Origin: Pseudogymnoascus destructans
Taxonomy: Eukaryota; Ascomycota; Leotiomycetes; Thelebolales; Thelebolaceae
Direction of reading: 5' to 3'
Length of the DNA stretch: 64,000 bases
Assembly (NCBI RefSeq): GCF_001641265.1
Contig: NW_020167533.1
Span: 558,001-622,000, forward strand
Shown here: piece after piece, positions 29,453 through 39,500 of the stretch
Layout: each line of letters starts with the position of its first letter
Numbering within the stretch: position 1 is the stretch's first letter
Program-made: the position numbers and the translations under genes
The notes under the pieces: generated by a model
Databases searched by the model: none
Seen by the model: the letters and a program-made list of their open reading frames with translations, nothing else
Told to the model about the DNA's origin: nothing

Positions 29453-30519
29453 ATGTCTACTGCTGAAGAAAAGGTCGACATTGCCCCAGAGGCTGTTGTC
29501 TCCTCTGAGGAGAAGAAGACCGTCGAGCCAACCACTGAGGCGACCACCACCGAGGAGGCAAAGGGCGAGACCCCTACAGTGGCACCTACTGTAAGTAACT
29601 CCGAAACCCTTTCCAACTTCATAGATTCACGTTGGGCGCATGCTGATTTTATCAGTCTGTAGTAGAGAGCGCCACCGATGCTGCCGCCACAGCCGCTTCG
29701 ACCGTGACCGCCGCCGCCACCAACATGCAGGACAGCGTCTTCTCCATGTTCGGCGGAGGAGCCAAGAAGGAGAAGGTCGAGGATGAGGACCGTGGTGACA
29801 ACTCTGGCTCTGCCAAGGCACAGAAGGCCGCCGCCGCCGCCGCCGGGGAGAACCCAGAGGTAAGAAACTCACCTACCCCGCACCAGTGGCACGAGCTTAC
29901 CGAATTTCACCAGGACGAGGCACCAGAGTCTGAGGACGTCCACTTCGAGCCCGTCATCCATCTCACCGACAAAGTCGAGGTCAAGACCGGCGAGGAGGTT
30001 GAGGAGCAGACTTTCAAGATGCGCGCGAAGCTCTTCAAGTTCATCCGCGAGTCCAACGAGTGGAAGGAGCGTGGTACCGGTGATGTGAGGCTCCTCAAGC
30101 ACAGGGAGAACAACAAGACACGTCTGGTTATGCGCAGAGATAAGACCCTCAAGGTTTGCGCGAACCACTACGGTATGTGGAAACGATAACGCCGATTTGG
30201 ATGCAGTACTGATACACCGCTAGTTGTGCCTGAGATGAAGCTCTCGCCAAACGTTGGCAGCGACAGGAGCTGGGTGTGGAACGCCGCTGCTGATGTCAGC
30301 GAGGGAGAGGCCGAGGCCGTTACTTTCGCCATCCGTTTCGCCAACTCCGAGAGTAAGAAACATCCCAACCACAACGTGTTGAATCGAATCAGGGGCTAAC
30401 AATATATCGCAGACGCCAACCTATTCAAGGAGGCTTTCATCAAGGCCCAGCAAGAGAACGAGGCCCTGTTCAACAAGCCTGCCGCTGCTGCTGAGGCTTC
30501 CACCGAGGCTTCTGCTTGA
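29453..30519 (+). CDS. Ran-binding protein 1 (RanBP1/Yrb1)
   Basis: CDS join(29453..29590, 29656..29859, 29914..30172, 30224..30352, 30413..30519), 278 aa, four short GT-AG introns, frames exact. The N-terminal 115 residues are Glu/Thr/Ala-rich and include MFGGGAKKEK. The Ran-binding domain (about 120-255) is clear: VHFEPVIHLTDKVEVKTGEE, MRAKLFKFIRESNEWKERGT, GDVRLLKHRENNKTRLVMRR, SWVWNAAADVSEGEAEAVTF, NLFKEAFIKAQQENEAL. It binds RanGTP, stimulates RanGAP and thereby dissociates nuclear export complexes. The N-terminal extension is longer than in yeast Yrb1 but of a type seen in filamentous fungi. High confidence. Confidence 0.96.
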
Positions 30520-31419
30520 ACTTAGCCTGCTTTCCTAAACTGTGGAGTCATTCGAATCTCAACAAAGAACTTTCACATTGCAATTACGAACCTCATGAAA
30601 CTCTTGAACTCTATATTCCCCGTCACCACCCCCCAGCTTGCATATACCTCTGATGCAAGCAGTTACCCGTAGTACGTGTCCATACATATGGTGGCACTCA
30701 GATTGGCCTGGACTTTGAAGCGGTCGAAGCGGTCCAACTGATATGTCAGCTGGGAGGATATTGGAACGCAATGCATGAAGGTTAATCAGCCATAGGTTAT
30801 TATCCAATGGTTTAGATACTTAAGTTAGATTACGATGCTTTATTCTCCTCCAGTCATTTGGCACAGATATATAATTCTCAAGATTTTACGAACATCCAAC
30901 GAACAAAACTGTTCTGTGATATAACATGTGATTGCGATTGCTGGCATTTCTCTAGTGGATGGGGATGGTGCGTGATGTTTTTTTATTGTTTGGGTTTTGG
31001 GTGGAATTAATATGAATTTGTAGGAATGTTTAATGGGAATATTTATACCATCTCACTGGATATATATCGCTACGGGTTGTGTCAAACCCAGATCCTCGTC
31101 AAAGAGCTTCCGTACATATTAGAGCTACAACATCACTCTTCAAAGTGAAATTGTTCTTAAATTCATATATGGCACCTTGATTTCTTTGCTTCGTTAAGTG
31201 GAATCATAACGAGTTCAACACGTGACAAACGCGGTCACACGAAACACAAACTCGGTTAATTAAGGTTACCACCATTGAGCTCCCCGCGTCCACCGATATC
31301 ACTGCCCATTCCGGCGTGAGCTCCAAAATCGCAACAGTCCATTCAGCATTCACCAGCATATATTTGCCTCGCACGAACTGCCATCTATTTGGTCGCATTA
31401 TCACAACCAAGTCGTTATA
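30520..31419. other. Intergenic region between ranBP1 and TAF14-like gene
   Basis: No gene or repeat recognised. AT-rich from 30830 to 31200. Confidence 0.5.
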
Positions 31420-32441
31420 ATGGTTGAAGTAAGTTCTTGTGAACCGGTTCTGCATTTATCACCTACAATCGCTGATTCATGTAGGTCAAACGTACGGTGA
31501 AGGTGGTGACAGAGCAGTCAACAATCCCGTGAGTGAACGCGCATTCATGCTCATACCCGGCGGAAGATATATTTGCTGATTGTCTGCGATACAGTGGCCG
31601 AGCACCGGAAGTTGAGGGCTTCCCAATGAAGCTATGGAGTATTGAGATCTTCCTTTTGGACGAGGCCGGCAACCAGATTGAGGCGAACATCTTCTCAAAG
31701 GCAACCTACAATTTACATGCGTCGTTTGCGAATCCCACTCAAAGTATGACCCCTATATGAAATCTGCAGAGATAGGAGCTAATCTATATCCCACAGCTTT
31801 CGAAAAGCCACCGTTTCGCTGCCAGAATGAGGGCTGGGGAGAGTTTGATTTGACTATCGACCTCCACGCAGTCGAGAAGGGCGGAAAGCACACAATCGCG
31901 CACGACCTCAACTTTGCGCAGCCCCGATACGAGGCCAAGCATGTGATCAACTTCAAGAACCCGAACCCCAACCTCCTTGACGTGCTGCGCAAGTCGGGTC
32001 CCGTGCCAGACGACGCGAACGGCGCGCGCAAGAAGGGTGGTGACGCCGACGCGAGAAAGAAGAAGAAGACAGGGCAGGTGGACATGGACAGGCTTGCCGA
32101 TGGGCTTGTGAAGTTGCAGGAGGATGATCTACTCCAAGTGGTACAGATGATCCATGACAACAAGTCCGACGAGACATACACGAAAAACGACGTTGACCGT
32201 AAGTCGCCACCTCGGCCCATACTTTCTGTCAAACCCCAAACCCCCGGACCTGAGAATACTGTCCATCCCAACCCCCCCCTGGATCACACTCCGTTACTAT
32301 CCCAAACCCCCTCCACGCCTCTGGCGGCCCAAGTATCCAGTCACTGATGATACTGTAGAAGGCGAATTCCACGTCGACCTTTACACGCTTCCGGACGCCC
32401 TCGTGCGAATGCTCTGGGATTTCGTGCAATCGAAGGCATGA
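31420..32441 (+). CDS. taf14: YEATS-domain protein, TAF14/TFG3-type transcription factor subunit
   Basis: CDS join(31420..31428, 31485..31528, 31595..31743, 31797..32198, 32359..32441), 228 aa. The first exon is only nine bases (MVE). The YEATS domain (about 5-135) has VKRTVKVVTEQSTIP, KLWSIEIFLLDEAGNQ, TFEKPPFRCQNEGWGEFDL and HDLNFAQPRYEAKHVI. After a Lys/Arg/Gly linker comes the conserved C-terminal helical domain (MDRLADGLVKLQEDDLLQVV, EFHVDLYTLPDALVRMLWDF) which recruits partners. The protein is shared by TFIID, TFIIF, SWI/SNF, INO80 and NuA3 in yeast and reads acylated histone lysines. The length matches. The tiny exon 1 was set by the ATG adjacent to a GTAAGT donor and by homology to the family N-terminus. 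Confidence 0.92.
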
Positions 32442-33254
32442 GCGCCCTACCGTGCTGGTATCTGATGATCCAATGGAGAGCTGCAGCAAACTCGGACATA
32501 TACATCTAATTCAGCAAGATTCCCAATTACCTTTTTAAAAACCTACAGCACATTCTGCACAATACTTACCCCGCAGTCTCAATTCCCTCTACATTATCCA
32601 TCCAGATTATCACACGGCGTTGGCAGGAAATATGGAAATCCCGGTGGTGGACCAGCAAACAGCAAGGCGATTATACGATTTTCTTTGTTTCTTCTTTCTT
32701 CTTTCATCTTGAAATGAGCTCGATTCGACTTGGGTCCTCCTCCTTCCATCCACAAGAATCACTCGCCAAAGTTATATGAGCATTTTTTATGCCTGGGCGA
32801 GGTAGGGCGGCGGGGCGGCCTTCCGTGTTTTGCTTCGTTTTGATGCCGTCGATTGAGGCTAGATTCGGTGGCTGGGGCCTGGTCTTTAGGGGCGCATTTG
32901 GAAGGGGTTAGGAATTGGTGGGATATAGCTTCGCATAACACACATCTTCAATGGCAAACCTTATTGTTGTGAACGCTATGGAGCGTGAGAAGCCCGTCTA
33001 GTGTCTTACCTGACAGCACAATTGCTGTGCCTCTGATGCAGCAAACCTTTCTCATAAATGGGACCGCCTAGTATGGACGCCATATCCAGGCGTTGGCAGC
33101 TTCCATGGCATGAAATAAATGCTCTTTGTATATTCAATGGGTATCTCGACACTCCTGAACGCCACCCGCAACAATCCCAGTCCCGTAGTCTATGCGCAGT
33201 ATTCTAAACCACCCAATGCATCACCCCCTTGCCTTCAAGTGAACTCCAAGCATA
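32442..33254. other. Intergenic region up to transposon F
   Basis: No gene is supported. It is the 3' UTR side of the YEATS gene. Confidence 0.5.
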
Positions 33255-33271
33255 GCGTAGGTCGTGGTGTA

Positions 33272-34247
33272 ACGTAAGTCGTGGCGTAACGCGGGGGATG
33301 GCGTAACGCGGTGGAATTTCGAAGAGAACATAACAAATCTATGAAATTTAAACTACAATCAACGATAATATATGATCCACCGTCGCTCTCAGATTGTTCC
33401 CCTGCTTCTTCCTCAATATAATCGTCAATTTAAATGTCTGAGGAGGCGTGCTTATCCTTTGTTTTGGCTTTTTCTTACTTGGGTTATGTGTCGCCTTTTC
33501 CGCCTCCATTACCGCATCACACAATTCTTGCGTAGAAACATGAAAGTGATCCTTCAGAATAACCCTTTTCCCTTTCGTACGTACCTTACGTCGCTTTATA
33601 ACTGATCGCAGGTTGTTGGCATCGAGTTGGTGGACAATGCTACGTGCTCGAAGTTGCTCTGACGCAACTGTGAGTTTTTGGATGTACGTCTGCACTGGTG
33701 TTGACAGCACCCCACCACCATTAATCGTAGTTGTAAGGAGCGCATTTGCAGAGCGTAAGGTCATCCCATCTGGGGGGGAGCTGTTGATAAAGACTCGGTC
33801 AAAAATATCATACTGATGTGGTGGTTTTGGTCTCAGCCTCGACTGATGGTTCATCATTGAGCAGCGTACGCAATGCTCGCTGGGGATTAAAAGGAAACAA
33901 GCCAGCGCCATGGTATGCTGACTCATCTGATGGTTACATATATCAAGCCGTGCCTGGATGTATGCCTCCATCCATTCATACTTCTGTATGCACGCAAGTT
34001 GCGCTTGGTTGAGTGAGGAGAGCGCTGCTGTTAGACGCTTTTTTAGCAGGCCGAATTTCTCAGCGTGATATGCACTCTTATACTTCTTAGATTGGACGTC
34101 TAATACTGCCTGAGCTATTAAAGTTTCACGCTCAGCAACACCCAGGCTTTTACAGCAAACCATCGTTGAGTTATTTACAGTTATTAGAAGTCAGCGGGGT
34201 AAATTCACTACGTTACGCCATCCCCCGCATTACGCCACGACTTACGT
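33272..34247 (-). mobile_element. Element G: 976-bp internally deleted pogo-like transposon
   Basis: TA duplications at 33270-33271 and 34248-34249 flank TIRs of about 48 bp (ACGTAAGTCGTGGCGTAAC; GGGGGATGGCGTAACG). The minus-strand coding remnant joins an N-terminal helix-turn-helix-like part (ERETLIAQAVLDVQSKKYKS, near 34140-34060) straight to the post-catalytic tail (in another frame: ESAYHGAGLFPFNPQRAL; then FDRVFINSSPPDGMTLRSAN). No DDE core remains. It is a non-autonomous derivative inserted in the TIR of the related element F. Confidence 0.8.
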
Positions 34248-34436
34248 TAATGGGTATAATGGCATAATGGGTATAGTGGGGTTGGGGCCACCCCATCAAC
34301 AGCTTCAAAAAAATCGCAATAATTCAATTATTACTATGCTAATTCATCTATATCATCATCAGAAAGCTTCACTCTCACTATTAATTAAGTTACTTATTGA
34401 TGTAGGTTGTGGCGTTTTTAAGATTTTTGACCTCTA

Positions 34437-35331
34437 TGTCATACTGACATTCGTTGCACTCAGTTTGCTATCAAACTCAAGAGCAAACTTAGAAATCTCC
34501 TCCTCAAACCTACAAGTCACCATACATATCTTGGCTTATCACACCAACAACAGAAGCAATACTACTCAACGATTGCTGCCAACTCTTCTACTACATCTGT
34601 TTATGCTACATACATCACGGCATATCATTTGGACACTCATTGAACAAGTTATTAAGAAAATCTCCTCCTTAAGGGGGTGGGCCAATACTACCACATGGCA
34701 TATCTCTACCAACTAGAGGCCTAGGAACATGAACGATAGCTCTAGAAGCTTCTACAACCCTCTATGATTCATTACACGTCATCGCTCCTTAGTTACCCAC
34801 AAGATTGGTTAAGTTATGACATAATTTGTCTATAGGGGTACTCTGACCTTGGATCTCCTTTTACTTCCTATAGGCTACGAACCTAAGAGATGGTTCTATG
34901 GGATTCTCTTACGTCGACTACAGTTACCAAGCCTGGTAAGTCATGGAAAGTCTTGGAAAATGAGAGAACTACATTCCTTTAGCATAAATAGGATTGCCCT
35001 TTCCTTAAGAAAGGGCAAGCAGACAATACAGTAAATCGACTATCACATACTTCCACATCTTTTCCAAGCTTCCAAGCATTCATCTTGTTACTCCTTGTTT
35101 CTGAAAAGTCAGTGAGGTGTTAATCTCTGACTTACCCCTGAGTTCCCAGACTCAACATTTGTTGCAACTTTGTCTGAACCACTTCACTACATCACACACC
35201 TGATTGCTGCATTGTGGAATAGTCTAAGCTACAACCCTTTGGCTCTGTTTCCTAAGACAGTGTGTTGTCTTAGTAAAATCATCCCTTCCTTGGGTGGCTA
35301 GATTCTCACATCTGGTGCACCCACCATTACA
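34437..35331 (+). repeat. Solo LTR of retrotransposon A (short type), no matching target duplication
   Basis: An 895-bp LTR with GTCGACTACAGTTACCAAGC, close to the 3' LTR of A copy 1. The flanks are ctcta on the left and attct on the right. The motif CCTCTA occurs at the left border and again about 10 bp beyond the right border, but not adjacent. It therefore probably derives from recombination between different copies, or its border has eroded. Confidence 0.9.
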
Positions 35332-35445
35332 ATTCTTTGTGCCTCTACCCTCCTTCCTAACTTAACTCTTAAGTTAGGATGCCTTTGAATAAATTGTGGA
35401 ACCTAGGCAAGACTAGATTCCACGATTTAGTTTTGGTATTTGAGG

Positions 35446-35575
35446 TTGTTGAGTTTAGGTTGTTGAGTTTAGGTTGTTAAGTTTAGGTTGTTGAGTTTAG
35501 GTTGTTGAGTTTAGGTTGTTGAGTTTAGGTTGTTGAGTTTAGGTTGTTGAGTTTAGGTTGTTGAGTTCGAGGTTG
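35446..35575. repeat. 14-bp minisatellite GGTTGTTGAGTTTA
   Basis: About nine copies in tandem with minor variants, lying inside the transposon F transposase remnant (minus-strand QPKLNN-like repeats). It superficially resembles a telomere repeat but is 14 bp long and internal. Confidence 0.85.
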
Positions 35576-35640
35576 TGTGCTATTGCTCTGTATACTACGA
35601 CTTTGGTAAATGCGACACCTATTTGTACGCACTTCATCAG
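35575..35640 (-). pseudogene. Continuation of transposon F transposase beyond A copy 2
   Basis: Minus-strand frame ADEVRTNRCRIYQSRSIQSN continues exactly from the fragment ending HRILREV at 42381, with the CTACC target duplication between. It then dissolves into the 14-bp minisatellite. Confidence 0.6.
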
Positions 35641-35645
35641 CTACC

Positions 35646-36581
35646 TGTAATGGTGGGTGCACCAGATATGAGAATCTAGCCACCCAAGGAAGGGATGAAT
35701 TTACTAAGACAACACACTGTCTTAGGAAACAGAGCCAAAGGGTTGTAGCTTAGACTATTCCACAACGCAGCAATCAGGTGTATGATGTGGTGAAGTGGTT
35801 TAGACAAGTTGCAACAAATGTTGAGTCTGAGAACTCAGGGGTAAGTCAGAGGTTAGCACCTCACTGACTTTTCAAAAACAGAGAATAACAAGATCAATGC
35901 TTGGAAGCTTGGAAAAGACGTAGAAGTATGTGCTAGTCGATTTACTGTATTGCCTGCTTGCCCTTTCTTAAGGAAAGGGCAATCCTATTTATGCCAAAGG
36001 AGTGTAGTTCTCTCATTTTCCATGACTTTCCATGACTAACCAGGCTTGGTAAATGTATTAGAAATCAAGTGCGACCCACAACTAGCTTGCTAATCATGTA
36101 GTGAACGTAAGAGAATCCCATAGAACCATCTCTTGGGTTCCTAGCCTATAGGAAGTGAAAAGGAGGTCCAAGGTCAGAGTACCTATAGATAAATTATGTC
36201 ATAACTTAACCAATCTTGTGGGTAACTAAGGAGCGATGACGTGTAATGAATCATAGAGGGTTGTAGAAGCTTCTAGAGCTATCGTTCATGTTCCTAGGCC
36301 TCTAGTTGGTAGATATATGCCATGTGGTAGTATTGGCCCACCCCCTTAAGGAGGAGATTTTCTTAATAACTTGTTCAATGAGTGTTCAAATGATATGCCG
36401 TGATGTATGTAGCATAAACAGATGTAGTAGAAGAGTTTGCAGCAATCGTTGAGTAGTATTGCTTCTGTTGTTGGTGTGATAAGCCAAGATATGTATGGTG
36501 ACTTGTAGGTTTGAGGAGGAGATTTCTAAGTTTGCTCTTGAGTTTGATAGCAAACTGAGTGCAACGAATGTCAGTATGACA
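35646..36581 (-). repeat. 3' LTR of retrotransposon A copy 2
   Basis: A 936-bp long-type LTR in minus orientation, from TGTAATGGTGGG to CAGTATGACA on the plus strand. It carries the AAGCAGGCAA site on its own strand. Confidence 0.95.
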
Positions 36582-36592
36582 TGATCCCCCTT

Positions 36593-39500
36593 TTAAGGAC
36601 GTTTGTGGGCTGTCTGCTTGCCCTTTAGCCAGGTGGCTTTCTTAGAAAGAAATTCTAGAATGAGCTTAGATGCATTTTTTAGATTTCTCTTAGGCTCCCA
36701 AGTGTTGTCACTTGTAGGATAGCCTTTCCACTTAACGAGGAAGTAGTCCTGACCTCTAAGTGTCTTTTTGTCAAGGATAGACTCTACTTCATATTCTGGT
36801 TGATCCAAGATCAGAACAGGAGGTGGAGGAGACTGAAGTGGTCTTAAGGAACTTTCTTGTGCCTTAGACAAGAGAGATGCATGGAAGACATTATGGATAG
36901 TCCAAGTAGGTGGTAATGCAAGCTCGAAAGCATTCTTGCCAATAGTCCTTGTGATCTTAAAAGGTCCAAGTCTTTTAGTATCAAGTTTGTCTGAAGGTCT
37001 AGTAGTTGTGATATGTCTTCTAGACAAAAAGACTTGATCACCAACTTTGAATTGTGGTGCAACCACCCCCCTGTTAAAGGCCTGAGCCTGCTCGTCTTGT
37101 GCACGCTGTATTTGAACCTTGAGATAGTCCTGGAGGCCCTTAAGGTAGATGATTCTTTCAGTAGCAGAAGGGTTTTTGAAATTTTCAGGACAATTCAGTT
37201 CTGCCACTTCAAACCTAGGGTGATAACCATAGTTTGCATAGAAAGGTGTCTCTTTTGTGGTGTTAGAGACTGTGTTGTTGTAAGCAAATTCTGCAAGATG
37301 GAGAAGATCTGCCCAGTTGTCTTGAGCATAGTTTGTATAAATTCTTAGATATTGTTCAAGTACAGAGTTGACTCTCTCTGTCTGGCCATCTGTTTGAGGG
37401 TGATAAGCTGTAGAGAAGCGTTGTTCCATGTTTAAGAGTTTAGAGAACTCCTTAAAAAAGTTTGAAGTGAAAACTGCTCCCCTATCTGAGATCCAGTGTC
37501 CAGGAATTCCATGATATTTAAAGACCACCTTGAGGAATAGCCACGCAAGTTCAGAAGCTGTGATAGTCTCATTGCAAGGCTCAAAGTGTGCCATTTTTGT
37601 GAGCCTTTCTACCACCACAAGGATAGAGTCATAAGGGGTAGCACCCCCTTTTGGGATAGAAGGAGGCAACTTGACTATAAAGTCAATGGATATGGAGTCC
37701 CATGGGCGTTCTGGTATAGGTAGAGGCTGCAAGAGGCCATAGGGCTTTTGCCGTGTAGGCTTGTTCAAGTTGCAAGTAGTGCAAGAAGATATATAGTCTT
37801 GAAGAGTAGTCCTTAGACTAGGCCAGTAGAACTTTCTTGTTAGAAGTTCATAAGTTTTTGCAAAGCCAAAGTGCCCTGCAGCTGGAGCATCATGGAACTG
37901 CTGTAGGAGGTGTAGCTGTAATCGTTTATCCCTTGGGACATAGATATAGTTCTTGAATAAGAGAAGTCCATGCTGATTTTTTGAGAAATTCTGTAGTCCA
38001 ACTTTCTCAAGAGAGGAACCTTTCTTCTGGAGGTATTCCAAAGTTCTTTTCGCAAAGGGATCATGGTTGTAAGCATCTTTGAATGCTTTAAGAAGTGTTG
38101 CTGAGGGTGTATAGTCTTTAAAGGTCTCTGGTTCCTGAGAAGAGGTAATGGGGGCAACTTGGTCTTGAGGGGATAAGTTTACCCCTAAGTCCTCTGTAGT
38201 ACTAGGGTTGCTTAAAGATGCTGCTATAAGCTTTGCTGAGTCTAGCAGAGCCTTTGTATTGCTAGTTTTAGCAGAATCTTGGTAGTCATGTCTTCTTGAG
38301 AGGAGATCTGCTCTTTGATTCTTGGCCCCTGAGACATGTTTTATAACAAAGTCAAAACCTCCTAGTTGTTCAGACCACCTTGCTTGTCGTCTATTGAGCT
38401 GTTTAGTGGTTGTAAAGGTCAAGAGGTTTGAATGGTCACTGTAAATAGTGATAGGATAGTTTGCCCCTTCAAGGTAGCATCTCCAATGCTTTAGAGAACA
38501 TACTATGGCAAGCAGTTCCTTGTCTGTAATGGGATAGTTTTGTTCAGCTGCTGATAGCTTTCTTGAGTAAAATGCCACAGGCTGTAGCTCTTCTTGTTTG
38601 TCTTTTGGAGCTTGGTATAAGATTCCAGAAATGGCAAAATCTGAGGCATCTGTCTCAAGAGTGGCAGGTTTCAAGGGGTTAAAGTGTAGTAACATTTTCC
38701 CTTCTTTAAATTCTCCTTTAAGAGCATCGAAAGCATCTTGCTGTGTCTTATCCCAGTGATACAAAGTGTCCTTGTGAAGTAATTGAGTAAGGGGTAAAGC
38801 CAAGGATGTATATCTTGGTATAAACCTCCTGTAATAGTTGGCAAACCCAAGGAAAGACTGAACCTCTTTAATGCTGGAAGGAATAGGCCACGTTTGTACT
38901 GCTTTTGTCTTTTCAGGGTCCATCTGAATGCCTTCTGTTGAAATTCTATGTCCCAAGAAATCAACTTGAGACATATGGAAAAGACATTTCTCAAGTTTGC
39001 AAAAGAGTTGTGCTTGAGATAGCTTCTCTAAGACTTGTCTAACATGTAGAACATGCTCTTGAGTGTCTAAAGAGTATATAAGAATGTCGTCTAAGTAGAC
39101 AACAACAAAGATATCCAAGTAAGGTCTTAGAATATCATTCATGAGAGCTTGGAAAGAAGCAGGTGCATTGGCAAGCCCAAAAGGCATTACCTGGTATTCA
39201 AAATGACCATAGCGTGTTCTGAATGCTGTCTTCCACTCATCACCTTCCTTGATGCGTATCAGGTTATAAGCTCCCCTGAGATCTAACTTGGTAAAGATCC
39301 TTGCTGAAGAGAGCCTATCTATGAGCTCAGGGATAAGGGGTAAAGCATATCTGTTTTTAACAGTGACTGCATTAAGGCCCCTATAATCAACACAGAGACG
39401 CAAGGAGCCATCTTTCTTCTTGACAAAGAGAATGGGAGCTCCTGCTGGTGAGGAAGAAGGTCTGATAAAGCCAGAACTAAGGTTCTCATCTAGGTATTCT

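Noticed and set aside
34432..35350. CCTCTA as target duplication of the solo LTR at 34437
   Set aside because: The second CCTCTA is about 10 bp beyond the LTR end, not adjacent, so it does not fit a 5-bp duplication.
35446..35575. Possible interstitial telomere repeat
   Set aside because: The unit is 14 bp (GGTTGTTGAGTTTA), not TTAGGG, and lies inside a transposase remnant.
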